Of a stretch of DNA of 64,000 nucleotides, positions 35,403 to 47,880 are shown piece by piece. The stretch lies in assembly GCA_032622095.1 (NCBI GenBank), contig CP136061.1, forward strand, positions 199,074,244 to 199,138,243, in the 5' to 3' direction. Source of the DNA: Siphonodentalium dalli (Eukaryota > Mollusca > Scaphopoda > Gadilida > Siphonodentaliidae). The notes beneath the pieces are model-generated. The model was not told where the DNA came from and did not search any database. It worked only from the letters and a program-made list of their open reading frames with translations. Positions within the stretch are counted from its first letter, which is position 1. The number at the start of each line of letters is the position of its first letter. The position numbers and the translations under genes are program-made.

Positions 35403-37151
35403 TCTATACTATATATTTTGAGACTTCCGTATATATATATATATGTACTTTATAGAATCGAAAACGGCTGGCTCGATTGAGTTCAAACTTCCCATCTAAG
35501 GGTAAAAACCCACGAACACCGTAGTTGTCGCGTTTTGGAGAAGCTCTGAGCACCCTTTATCCACTCCCAAATCACCGCAAATGCACGGCGTGGGTTAATC
35601 AAGTGATTATTTAATGAGCGTTTGTTTTTGACGCATCGCTATAAAGAGCGTCTGTTTACCATTCAACGTTATTAGCATCTGCAGAGAGATATTCCGGAAC
35701 ATTGAGTGGTTTCCTATGCGGGGAGATTTATTGGATGCCATAGTACTCTTACAACATCATTGTTATAGTATGTATGACACTTAGGTCAGGGCTTAGGGGG
35801 GGTAGTTATATGCATAATGCTTCTCAGAAATCCCGGTTACAAACCAACACTCACAATTTCGTATTTACGCAAACGTATACGGGAACAAGTGCTTTCCTAT
35901 TTTTAGAACGCAACACATGATACCAAACAAAATTACGTCGCGTTGGTGATGGCGTTCACGACGGGATTAATTGACTGTCCGCTCTTTGGTTTAAACATAT
36001 TTATTTATCAAAATGATATCGTGACGGGATTGGAGGACAAGTGCTAGCCACTTAGATGTACCTCGTATATATATGTGTACTTTATAGAATCGAAAAGGGC
36101 TGGCTCGATTGAGTTCAAACTTCCCATCTAAGGGTAAAATCCCACGGGAATCGTCGTCGCGGCGTTTTTGAGAAGCTCAGAGCACCCGTTCTCCACTCTC
36201 AGTCACTAAAATCACCGCAATCGGCAGTTCGGAGTTAATCGCGTTGATAGTTAAAGAGCGTTCCTATCGGGAGTGTAGTTGATAAAGAGCGTATGTGTGT
36301 AATGCCATTCTTACGTCTGGGATTCACGACCGATCCAAGCGGCGTAACTCTACATTTTTTATATCTAAGCCGTGAATGCCAACACTCTTTTAGGGACGGG
36401 TACCATTAGTTAATATAGCCATGAATGCCAACAACAACGACTTAATATAGCCGTGAATGCCAACAACGACATGCCGTGAATGCCAACAACGACATAATGC
36501 CAACAACAACGACTCTTTTAGGGACGGTGGGTACCTTAACTCATTGAAAAACAAAGAATGCGTTGTCTGTCGTTCCTAGGAAGGGGGGATTATAACACTC
36601 TTTTAGGGACGGGTACCATTAGTTAATATAGCCGTGAATGCCCAACGACTTAATATAGACGTGAATGCCAACAACAACGACATGCCGTGAATGCCAACAA
36701 CAACGACATAATGCCAACAACAACGACTCTTTTAGGGACGGGTGGGTACCTTAACTCATTGAAAAACAAAGAATGCGTTGTCTGTCGTTCCTAGGAAGGG
36801 GGGATTTCATTGTGTCAATTTTTCCGCCAGAAAAAGGCACAAATAACTCAATGAAAAACAAAAAATTAAATTAAAAAATTAATTAAAACAATTTCAAATT
36901 AAAAAAATTTAAAAATAAAAAAAACAATTAAATTATAAAAAAGAATTAAATTAAGTTAAATTTTAAAAAAATTAAATAAATATTAAACAATTAAAAAAAA
37001 ACATAAATTAAATTTAGAAAACATTAAATTAATATTAAAAAATTTAAAACAAATTAAATATTCATTTTTTTTTTAAAATAAATAAAAACAAAATAATGAA
37101 AAAAAATTCATGTTTCTGACCAACCACGCCAGTGGCGGGCTAACCTGATAG
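35403..37151 (+). mobile_element. Helitron-like element P10' (F1 composite), copy B
   Basis: Duplicate of 21,340-23,088, with small changes in the A/T tract (about 36,990 and 37,075). Ends GATAG. Confidence 0.78.
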
Positions 37152-38039
37152 TCTCTTCTCTATACTATATATTTTGAGACTTCGTATATATGCGTGTATA
37201 TATGTGTGTATATATGTGTGTACTTCATAGAATCCAAAACGCGTGTACAGATTGAGATCAAATTTCGTATGTAAGTGTAAAATCCCACCGAAACCGCCGT
37301 AGTCGTGTTTTTGACAAGCTCTGAGCACCCTTTATCCACTCCCAAATCACCGCAAAGGCACGGTGGGGGTTAAGGCAATAACGCTCTTTATCTATACCTT
37401 ATACGGAGGTTTTAACAATTAACGCTCTTTATTGCAATGGACGTGGCTAAACGATACCCCATGCGTCCGATGCGGATTCCAATGGACGTGGCTAAACGAC
37501 TGACCCCATGCGTATGAAATACGGATGCGAACGAAATGCAACTAAAAGGCAGAATTGATCTAAGAGCTCGAAATATTATGCACAGGGATTTCACGACGGG
37601 ATTAATTGACTGTCCGCTCTGAAGTTTAGGACGGGGAGGACGGGTACCATGAATTAACTCATTGAAAAACAAAGAATGCGTTATCTCGCAAACGGGTGGA
37701 GCTATCGACTTGAAATTTGCTATGTGAATGTATCTTGCCCCGGATACAAATGTTATCGGGTCGCCGAGTCCGTGCGATGCCAGCTTCGCGCATGCGCAGA
37801 CGAGATCTCGAAAACCGGTAGAGCTATCGACTTGAAATTTGGTATGTGAATGTATCTTGCCCCGGGTACGAATTTTATCGGGTCGCCGAGCCCGTGCGAT
37901 GCCAGCTTCGCGCATGCGCAGACGAGATCTCGGAAACGGGTGGAGCTATCGACTTGAAATTTGGTTAAATTAAAAAAATGTCATGTTTCTGAAACAAACC
38001 TATGAGACGAATGCCGCCAGTGGCGGGCTAACCTGCTAG
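37152..38039 (+). mobile_element. Helitron-like element P11' (F1 with F2 interior), copy B
   Basis: Duplicate of 23,089-23,976. CTAG at 38,036-38,039. Confidence 0.8.
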
Positions 38040-40908
38040 TCTACTATATATTTTCAGACTTCCGTATATATATATATATATATATGTGTGTGTATATGTG
38101 TGTACTTCATAGAATCGAAAACGGCTGCGCGGATCGAGCTCAAATTTCGTATATAAGGGTAAAAACCCACGGGGATCGTCAACGTCGCATTTTGGACAAG
38201 CTCTGAACACTCATTCTCCACTCCCAATCATCAAAATCACAGCAAACGGCACATTGGGGTTAAAGGAATTAGTCTCTCAAAAATATATTTTTTTTATCGT
38301 CATAATAATAATAATATATGTCTAACAGACCCATTTCGCCAAGAAAATTCAAAATCGAGCAGATAGTATTTATATTATGATATTAAAAAAATCGCGGAAA
38401 TATCCGAAGTCAGTCAATGAGTGCGATCACATGACCACAACGCGGTCACATGACCGATCATCTGCATCGACGCTTACCGATGACAGCGGTGGGTGGAGCT
38501 TGAAATAATTCCGCCAATCGCGTAACGAGTTGATAAATTACGCTGGATAATTACCTAAGCCTTTACGATATATAGCGATCACGGAATAAAACTGTTTGAA
38601 TGTGCTGAATTATGAACTGGCTTTGCTAGAATGTGGATTATATAACGAATAATGATGGCTAAAATGCACTTTGATGCGATAAAAGTTATTTGAAATGAGA
38701 TTAATTTATGCAGAAAGGCAATGAGCGAGCGGAATTTCGTGCAAAACTAATTTAACTGTTTCTGAAAGAATACAAGTTAGGCCATATACGGGTACTTCAT
38801 TCTTCGTTGTATGGTACCAATTTCGGAAGCTAGTTTACACACTAGTGTCATCCCGTTGTGCGCTATATGCGTACAATTAAATACAAATGGGTGTGATTAA
38901 AAAGGTGGTAGTTATTGTACTAGTACATGTATCATGATGGCTTGAATACGTCATAATAATGTTCCTGTCTGTTTCTTCACACAGAAACATTTTGTGTGGA
39001 GAAGTGCACGACTGTGAACAGCTTGCTAAAATCCTTTCCAGTCAAGATCGATAAGTGAGTAAACAAAATAATTCACTCGAATACACAACAGACTGTTGAA
39101 ACTACAATAATTATTAGTTAGGCTGCAGTTTGGCATAACGATATTTTTTTAATTGAAGGCTAGCCTGGCATTGTTTTTCAGTTTGTTGTTTGTTTTATTT
39201 TACGTTTTGATGGCACATATTAACTTTCTAGAGAGGATTTTTTTTGAATTGTTAGCATAGAAAAACTCCAATGATTGTCTCTAATAAAGAGCGTCCATGT
39301 TTTTGTCGCGGTGTAGACAATAAAGAGCGTTCTCAATTATGAACGTGCTCTATTTCAATGTCATGGGTGATTTTGTATGTGGTATTGTGACAATTAAATA
39401 TAAAGAGCATCCATTCTTCCGTCTCCCAAAAGCGGTAGACAATAAAGAGCGTTCTAAATTACGCACTGTGTTGTCTTTTTGGAGGTACTAAATAATGGAT
39501 CGCTAGCCCGCCCACAACTGAACACACTACATCTACTAGCCATCTTGGAATATGTGGAGATGACAGATACTCGGGATATTTATATCGAAAGTAAAACAAC
39601 AAACAAACACAAAACAAAGGCGCATAAATAGAGTTAACATTATTCAGCCCAGTGTTTATATAAATTTGGGCGCTTCTTATATATGTATGACCAGAGAGAT
39701 AATGTTCGAATTCTTTCTATTCACTTTGTGGCGTATTAGAGTGCAAACAAGTTCGCGACTGACACTGATGAATAGTCACTGAGTGATTACAAATCACCGA
39801 GTGAATACGCAAGAAAATCAAAGCACTATTACTGCCATCTATTTACCAAAAACAGACATTTGCCGACATGTTAATTATTAATGGCTACAAAAACAACAAT
39901 AATTCTAGGGGAGATTAATTACTTTATTCTCATATTATTGTCTTCTATTCCAGATAAACGGCCAAAGCGTAACGTAATCTATACACCATACGCGCACATA
40001 CGACTCCGCATTTTAGTATCGGCTGACTTACGATTACGTCCTCGTAGTCTGCATAATAAACTCCGGCAACGAATCTGTGTTTATAATTCGCTCCCCACAA
40101 GTACGTCACTCGTAGTTTAGTCACGGAAATCTCCGAATACCGGTGCTGGTATTATTTATTTATTTTACGGGTTATTTATTATGCGATCGGAATGGGACTT
40201 GGATCATTTTAATCACAACAGGGAGGGCTTTCCGATTGCGTTTTGTAGTTTCTAGAGCGAATAAGTCCTTTAAGGCTTCAGTGATCTTTATATTGACCAT
40301 ATTTGGAATTGTTAACCGACTAACGCTCTTTATTGCCATCGACGTTGCTAAACGGTTACCCATGAGTACGAAACTACGGATGCAAAACGCGAAATGCATT
40401 TATCTCGATTAAATAGGCAGAATTAACGTGTTGTGCGATTCTTATGTCTGTCGTTCTTAGGAACGGGAGAAATTTTCAATCATACCTCTTTTAGGGACGG
40501 GTACTGCGTGTTGTGTGAAAACAAAAAATGCGTGTTGTGTGATTCTTATGTCTGTCATTCCTATGCACGGGGGAAATTTTCATCGGGTCAGTTTTTCCGC
40601 CCGATGTACCTTAAATCATACCTCTTTTAGCGACGGGTACTGCGTGTTGTGTGATTCTTATGTCTTCTTCACCTTAATCGGGTAAAATAAGGTCTAATCG
40701 GGTAAAATATTGAAAACCAAAAATTAAATTAAAACATTAATCAAAAAAATTAATTCAAAAATCCAGTAAATTAAAAATGCACATTTTACTCATGTTATAA
40801 AAGAAAATTAATATTAACTCATTGAAAAAAAAAATTAAAAATTAATTTAAAAAATAAAAAATTGTCATTTTTCTGACGAACGCCGCTAGTGGCGGGCTAA
40901 CCTGCTAG
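38040..40908 (+). mobile_element. Helitron-like element P12' (F1, split), copy B
   Basis: Duplicate of 23,977-26,850 with a TA tract shorter by about 4 bp near 38,070. CTAG at 40,905-40,908. Confidence 0.82.
38264..40269. mobile_element. TTAA-flanked DNA transposon (Kolobok-like), copy B
   Basis: 2,006 bp between TTAA at 38,260-38,263 and 40,270-40,273, the same length as copy A. Because both 14-kb copies carry it at the same site, the insertion happened before the duplication. The exon-like segment is at 38,985-39,054. Confidence 0.8.
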
Positions 40909-42093
40909 TCTACTATATATTTTGAGAACTACGTATATATGTATATATATATGTGTGTGTGTATGTGGTTACTTCATAGAATCTAAAACGACTGCGCGGA
41001 TTCAGCTCAAACTTCCTATCTAAGGGTAAAATCGCACGGACACCGTCAGCGTCGCGTTTTGGAGAAGCTCAGAGCACCCGTTCTTCACTCTCAGTCACAA
41101 AAAAACGGCACTTCGGTGGTTAATCAAGTGATAATTTAATGAGCGTTGTATATGACGCGTCGCTATAAAAGAGCGTTTGTTTACAATTCAACGCAACGTT
41201 ATCGCTCGAAATTTATTATGCAGAGAGATATACGGGAACTATACTTTTGACTGCTTTCCTATGCGGAGAGATTTATTGGAAGTCATAATACTTTTACAAT
41301 TGGATCAGACGCAGTTCATTTACAATTCTTTGTGAATAGCAACACTGCCATTCGTTCGAGTTGCTTTAGATCAAACAATATTCTCTGTCGCACTCATATT
41401 TCGTCATTTACGAATCCACTGTAATCGACCTATTTTTAGAACGCGACACATGATACCAAACAAAATTACGTCGCGTTGGTGTTGGGGTTCACGACGGGAT
41501 TAATTGACTGTCCGCTCTTTGCGGGGCTGGGGTTCACGACGGGATTAATTGACTTCCGCTCTTTGCGGGGACTATTGACCATCTCGTAAGGGTGGACAAC
41601 CTCTGTCAGGGGCTGCTCAATGGCCACGGGCAGGTTTAAACAAATCATACCTCTTCTGGGTCTGGGCGTGTATAGACATGAGCGTGTTGTGTGATTCTTA
41701 CGTACTTGGGGCTTCCTAAGAACGCGGATCGGGTAAGTTTTTCCGCCCTAGGTGAGTTCAAACTTCGTATATAAGTGTAAAAACACACGGGGATCGTCGA
41801 CGTCGCATTTTCTTTTAGGGACGGGTACTGCGTGTTGTGTGAAACATTATTATGTCTGTCGTTCCTAGGAACGGGGAAAATTTTAATCGGGTCAGTCTTA
41901 ACCTACAAACGGGTACCCACAAATTATATATTGTGACCCCGACATGACCTTGACCTTGAAAATGATCAATTCAAGGTCAAATCGGGTAAAATATTGAAAA
42001 ACCAATATTAACTCATTGAAAAACACCAAAAAAAAACCATTAAAAATTGTCATGTTTCGGACCAACCACGCCAGTGGCGGGCTAACCTGCTAG
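40909..42093 (+). mobile_element. Helitron-like element P13' (F1), copy B
   Basis: Duplicate of 26,851-28,035. CTAG at 42,090-42,093. Confidence 0.8.
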
Positions 42094-42116
42094 TACTATA
42101 TATTTTTAGACTTCCG

Positions 42117-42152
<36 letters not shown>

Positions 42153-43185
42153 AGAGTACTTCATAGAATCTAAAACGGCTGCGCGGATTGAGCTCAAACT
42201 TCCAATCTAACGGTAAAATCCCAATGACACCGTCGGCGTCGCGTTTTGGAGAAGATCAGAGCACCCGTTCTCCACTCTCAGTCACAAAAACGGCACTGCG
42301 GTGGTTAATCAAGTGATAATTTAATGAGCGTTGTATATGACGCGTCGCTATAAAAGAGCGTTTGTTTACAATTCAACGCAACGTTATCGCTCAAAATTTA
42401 GCATCGAAAAAAATTAATTTCTTTTATCAAAAACATAATTACGTGCTGGACTCTGTCATTTTAAGAATATGTAAGTATTATACACCTACACACCAAGTCT
42501 CAGCTTAAAATTTTGAAAAATAAGAGTTTTATCGACATAAATCGATTTTAATGGGAAATCCTACGTTAAAATTTAGCATCGAAAAAATTTAATTTCTTCC
42601 ATCTAAAACATAATTACGTGTTGGACTGTGTCATTTTAAAAATATATAAGTATTACACGCAGTCACACGAAGTCTCAGCGTGAAATTTTGAAAAATAAGA
42701 GTTTTATCGACATAAATCGTTTTGAATGCGAAATCATGTGTTAATACATTTTGGGGCTCAGCTGTTCTTTGTGTTTTCTAAGCTGTTAAAAATTCTATGG
42801 AAGCAAAATGGTCAACTCGGGACGGGTCAACCGATTGAGCCCAAACTTGCTACCTATGGGTACATTTGTCCCGAAAGTGTCACGGACGGGTCAAATCGTG
42901 ACCCCGATGTGACATTGACCTTCAAACTGGTCAATTCAAGGTCAAATTGGGTAAAACTGGCGGATTTCTTAACTTTTGTCCGGGGAGTGTTTTGGACGGG
43001 TCAAATCATGACAACGACCTGACATTGACCTACAAAATTGTCAATTCAAGGTCAAGTCGGGTAAAACTTGCTGATTTCGACGAAATTTGGTACAAATGCA
43101 GCACAAGTGTCTCGGAACCTGTTGCAATTGCTTTTTCGAACAAAGCCATGGGACGAATGCCGCCAATGGCGGGCTAACCTGCTAG
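42094..43185 (+). mobile_element. Helitron-like element P14' (F1), original right arm
   Basis: Matches P14 up to about 43,049, then carries its own right-arm bases, including GGTCAAGTCGGG and CCATGGGACGAATG, and ends with a proper CTAG (43,182-43,185). It represents the unrecombined right-hand parent at the duplication junction. Confidence 0.82.
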
Positions 43186-43918
43186 TCTATTAAATATTTT
43201 TTGGAAGATCTGTCTGTGTGTGTGTCTGTAATCGATGGACTCGAAAACGGCCGAGCCGATTTCGATGAAACTTGGTATGTGGGGGTATTTTCGGCCGGGG
43301 AGTGACATTGGCCTATTAATGTTCGCGTGCGATGTGACCTTGACCTTGAAATCGGGTCATTTCAAGGTCAAACGCCCTAATATCACGGGATTTCGACGAA
43401 ACTTTGTGTGTGGGGTTATTTTCGGCCGGGCAGTGGCATATGCCTATTAATTTGCCCGCGCGACGTGACCTTAACCTTGAAATCGTGTCATTTCAAGGTC
43501 AAATGCCCGAATATCACGGGATTTCGATGAAACTTGGTATGTGGGGGTACTTTCGTATGGGGAGTCTCATAAGCCTATTCATTTGCCCGTGCGACGTGAC
43601 CTTGACCTTGAAATCGGGTCAATTCAATGTCAAATCGCGAATTTTGATGGGATTTCCACGAAATTTGATACATAGGGTTACATCTGTCCACTGAGTATTT
43701 TGGACGGGTCAAATCGTGACCCCGACCTGATCTTGACCTTCTAAATGATCAATTCAAGGTCAAATCGGGTAAAACCGGATGGATTTCGACGGGCACGTTT
43801 GTCGGGTACTTTTATCCGGGCAGTGTTTTGGTCTGGTAAAATCGTGACCCCACTTGACCTTGACCTTCAAATGTATAATTCAAGGTCAAAGCCCGGGCGA
43901 AGTCGGGTCACCTTCTAG
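43186..43918 (+). mobile_element. Helitron-like element P15 (family F3), array end
   Basis: TCTATTAAATATTTTTTGG start, CTGTCTGTGTGTGTG tract, then CGAAAACGGCCGAGCCGATT and GATGAAACTTGGTATGTG, a wording typical of non-autonomous Helitrons. Several blocks of TGACCTTGACCTTGAAATC paired with TTTCAAGGTCAAA follow. The 3' end is GGGCGAAGTCGGGTC, CACCTT, CTAG (43,915-43,918), then T of a TA tract. Confidence 0.85.
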
Positions 43919-43939
43919 TATATATATATAGAGAGAGAG

Positions 43940-43974
<35 letters not shown>

Positions 43975-43995
43975 AAGAAAGAGAGAGAGAGAGAG
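43919..43995. repeat. (TA)n(GA)n microsatellite at the right edge of the Helitron block
   Basis: About 12 bp of TA followed by about 60 bp of GA repeats with a few A or T interruptions. Confidence 0.9.
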
Positions 43996-46929
43996 TAGCT
44001 GGGCGCTTCGCGCCCGGGATGGTCGAAAAAATCGGTGTGGTCTTCTCCTTCACCCCACGGTTTTTTGTTTTGAAGATTTGTTTTCATGAATACAGCAAAT
44101 CATCATGTCTGAACGCGACAAGGTTTGATGTTGTAGAGCCCACGAGCTTTAATACGGGGCGTGGGGGGTTGGTGCGCTGAAATGAAGAACGGGGTCCGTG
44201 TTACAGGGCTAAAATGGTGTTAGTTGTGTTAGTTTTAACGTTATAAGGTTTTAAGGTTATAATATATGGCCAGACTATGTTCCTTTAAAAACTTTAGCAT
44301 GTGTGTTAATTTGGATTTTATGCATGTTGCTGATATGGTACGTCACTCTACAAGCACGGTGTTTGTGGTCGGTTTATAATTGATTCTATTGTTGTGTGAA
44401 GTTCTTAAAGCATTTGAGAAAGTTCACTACATGTTGTAGATCGAAAAATATATGTAAAACAATGAAGAAAACAGAAGTCGCATTCGTGATGTATATGTAT
44501 ACTCTATCACTGTTCGATTCTCATGTCTCTTCCAAACATAATGTTACCCAAACTCGCACTATTGCAGGAAATGCAGTAAGAGCACATTCAAGTGTTCGTG
44601 AAAATGGCTTACTATCAAGTGCATGCGTCTGTCTATCTTGTCTGCATCTCGCGAGACCCGGATTATTTACTCCTTGCATGTACATATATTCATTGAGTAA
44701 GTTGAAAATGACAAACTTAATTATGGGTGCACATCCGTCTCCATGCAGACTGTAGCAGTTTATTGGCTGGTCGTGTGTTGCCCAATGTTTTGAGGGATCG
44801 ATCGCATGGAAGGAATGTTTTCTCACTTGACCGTATTATTTTTGCTTGCCAAGCTGTGTGGTAAGTGAAACATTAACTTTGACACGCCCAATTTTGGGTT
44901 CTATAGCTCTTGTTTAATTTCGAGCTATATAATTATTATAATTTGGTTCTGGTGCTATATATAGCCCCAACAACTTGATAAAGTAAATAAACCAACAAAC
45001 AAAGCTGTTGTTGTTTCTTGTGGACAATTATAACCCTACAATTCTTAGTCTCTATATGACTTATATATCATTAATTTGTTCTAACAAGTTATCTGTTATT
45101 CTGTTATTGTATATGCTGGGTTATTAAAATAACCATCTTTATGCTTGGGCATGCACGGTAAAGCATCCCCCTTTTTCTATTTCTCTGCATTTAATATTGT
45201 CTGTTTTTTCTCCCCGTGGTGTTTGGCACATGTAGACCCCGAAGCCACGACAAATAGTTTTCGCGGCTGGCTCAATCAGTGGCTGGTTAGCTAGCTAAGC
45301 CGACTCAGACGCGACGTTCGTGGATGACGAAATATGGCGGCTCAGCCGACTCAGACGTTATCATACAGCGTATTTTCGTTTCCGAAATTGTCCTAATACC
45401 CAGTTATTTCCCCCGATATGTGGGATATTTAATACGTGATTCTGCGTTTACCCTGTGCCAATAGATTTCGACTGCGCCAATAAATGGACATCATGGAGTA
45501 AATGTTAGCCCGAAAGTACTGTTCTTTGTTGTCATATGGAATCGTATTAATCAAGCCCTGAATCGCAGAATACCAGCCCAAATATATTGACAGTGTGTCG
45601 TGAATAAAAACCACGCCAAGCTGCTAGGATTCGAATCAGCCCGGACCCACGCATTGTTTTTATGCGGGATTTTAGAGACCAGAACAGTGCGGGATTTCAT
45701 GAAACCTCTATACGCAGTGTTTGGGGCCACAGATACACAGAAGTGTGCGATATTAACCCCTACTTTACAGAACATCAATATGGTATCTGCATACAAGATT
45801 GACATTACATGACAGACTGTCCAGACCCCCCCCCCCATGTCGCCATCGTACCACAAATAACTCCACAGATATATGTAGCGAAACTATACCATCGACTATA
45901 TTCGCATAGAAACAAGTGAGAATCGCCCACCAAAGCCATGCCAGGCAATTAGCACTCGAAATGGCGACATCACAATGTTTGTCGCGATGAAGCACACCCC
46001 AAACCCCACCAACGCACGGATGGGGGCTGCGACCGCGCGTAAGTGTTAACTCCTTATTTTCCACAATTTCGATATTGTCACAATCGTATAGCGGAACTAA
46101 CGTCGACTATAGACTCGCGAAGTAATAAGGAATATTGCCCAACATATCCTGGCAATTAACCCTCGATATGTCATCATCGCCGATTATATGTTCGCCACCA
46201 ATGAAGCGAACAACCCGAACCGCCCGTGTGGCGTCTAATTATAATGATTTTAGTGGTCGTCATGCAGAATAGTGCTTGTGGCCTTATGAATCCTTAGTAT
46301 TGAATATTTTCCAAGAAATGCCATATTGGACTGGTTTTGGATGTTTTTGTCCATTTTAAAAGATATTTCTGTGCACAAATAGTAAAAAACAATGAACACA
46401 ATTAGTGTTTAATGTGTATAATCATTTGAACGTTCCTCCTAAAATACCACGGGATGCCTTAGTTGTCGAAAATATTCATTTTTGTTCCAATCACCGTAAA
46501 CAGAAAAACATTAAAACGCATACAGTTTCGTTCATATACACCATGACCATCGCATAAACAGCATGCTATCATAAAGACCTACTATATTTTACCTAAGCAA
46601 GAGTCTGATTGTGTTACAGAAGACAGCACAGTGTTACTGGCTAATTACACACAAATGATATAAACGCTCTTTATTATTTCCATATCAGGAATTCAGCAAC
46701 AAATAACGCTCTTTGTGTTTACCATATCCTGATCTAAACAAAAACTAGGAAAGTAACTTTTATGCTTTTGTTTACATAACAGGTCAAAGATATGACAATA
46801 ACATACTGTTTATACGATATTTCTTATTTGTATACGGACAAAGTCTGTCTAAATTTTAATATTCTTTACTACGGTGACATCGGCTACTTATTCCCAGTTC
46901 CTTATTCCTTATTCGGAAACATTATATAT
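43996..46929. other. Low-repeat stretch without a recognisable gene
   Basis: The left edge has a perfect hairpin GGGCGC-TTC-GCGCCC next to AGCTAC/GTAGCT, possibly a decayed minus-strand Helitron end. Open frames at 44,396-44,755 (plus) and 44,521-44,826 (minus) overlap each other and match nothing I know. Other items: a C13 run near 45,826, a diverged direct repeat (about 45,878-46,010 versus 46,085-46,215), and two AACGCTCTTT words (about 46,664 and 46,702). Confidence 0.4.
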
Positions 46930-47880
46930 TGACCAAATAAACGGTGCGGTAGGGTGGCCCACCCGAAAATAACATATAATAATCGAAAACCGCAACCCTC
47001 TAGCCCATGCGGTTGCCACAGTAGGTGGCCAAAGTGGCAACCATAGCCGTTTTGGCATTTATAAACCGATTTGGACCAAATAAAGGGGCGGTAGGGTGGT
47101 TAACCCGAAAATAACATATAATAACCGAAAACCGCAACCCTCTAGCCCATGCGGTTGTCACAGTAGGTGGCCAAAGTGGCAACCATAGCCGTTTGGGCAT
47201 TTATGAAGCGATTTGGACCAAATAAACGGTGCGGTAGGGTGGCCCACCCGAAAATAACATTAAAAACCTAAACCGCAACCCTCTAGCCCATGCGGTGCCA
47301 CAGTAAGTGGCCAAAGTGGCAACCATAGCCGTTTGGGCATTTATGAACCGATTTGGACCAAATAAACGGTGCGGTAGGGTGGCCCACCCGAAAATAACAT
47401 ATAATAACCGAAAACCACAACCCTCTAGCCCATGCGGTTGCCACAGTAGGTGGCCAAATTGGCAACCATAGCCGTTTGGGCAATTATGAACCGATTTGGA
47501 CCAAATAAACGGTGCGGTAGGGTGGCCCACCCGAAAATAACATATAATAACCGAAAACCGCAACCCTCTAGTGGTTGCCACAGTAGGTGGCCAAAGTGGC
47601 AACCATAGCCGTTTGGGCATTTATGAACCGATTTGGACCAAATAAACGGTGCGGTAGGGTGGCCCACCCGAAAATAACATTAAAAACCGAAACCGCAACC
47701 CTCTAGCCCATGCGGTTGCCACAGTAGGTGGCCAAAGTGGCAACCATAGCCGTTTGGGCATTTATGAACCGATTTGGACTAAATATACGGTGCAGTAGGG
47801 TGGCCCACCCGAAAATAACATATAATAATCGAAAACCGCAACCCTCTAGCCCGTGCGGTTATGCAAACTGGCAATCACAG
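46930..47880 (+). repeat. 137-143-bp satellite, about 7 units
   Basis: The marker TTTGGACCAAATAAAC recurs at steps of 143, 142, 140, 143, 137 and 141 bp (from 46,931 to 47,777). Units contain GGTGCGGTAGGGTGGCCCAC, CCGCAACCCTCTAG and GTGGCCAAAGTGGCAACC. The last unit is diverged. Minus-strand open frames across it are repeat by-products. Confidence 0.9.

Larger units (their letters stand above)
28992..43049 (+). repeat. 14,058-bp tandem duplication, copy B
   Basis: Second near-identical copy, starting at the recombinant junction (28,967-28,991) and ending where sequence departs from copy A at about 43,050 (CAATTCAAGGTCAAGTC here versus CAATTCAATGTCAAATC in copy A's continuation). The 5-bp length difference is explained by a TA tract and small indels. 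Confidence 0.92.

Noticed and set aside
14929-43049. Haplotype duplication or assembly loop as the sole explanation for the 14-kb repeat
   Set aside because: Not fully excluded, but the middle junction is a hybrid of two diverged paralogues, which a simple duplicated haplotype would not produce, and a loop would need an assembly overlap no longer than about 25 bp.
44396-44755. 119-codon plus-strand frame overlapping a 101-codon minus-strand frame
   Set aside because: Neither has a recognisable domain, signal peptide or splice context. They overlap on opposite strands in AT-rich DNA.
45610-45650. tRNA-like GGATTCGAATC word (T-arm resemblance)
   Set aside because: The flanking stem bases do not pair on either strand and there is no anticodon or D-arm structure.
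47201-47620. 139-codon minus-strand frame
   Set aside because: It crosses several ~141-bp satellite units and shows frame changes at length variants. Not a gene.
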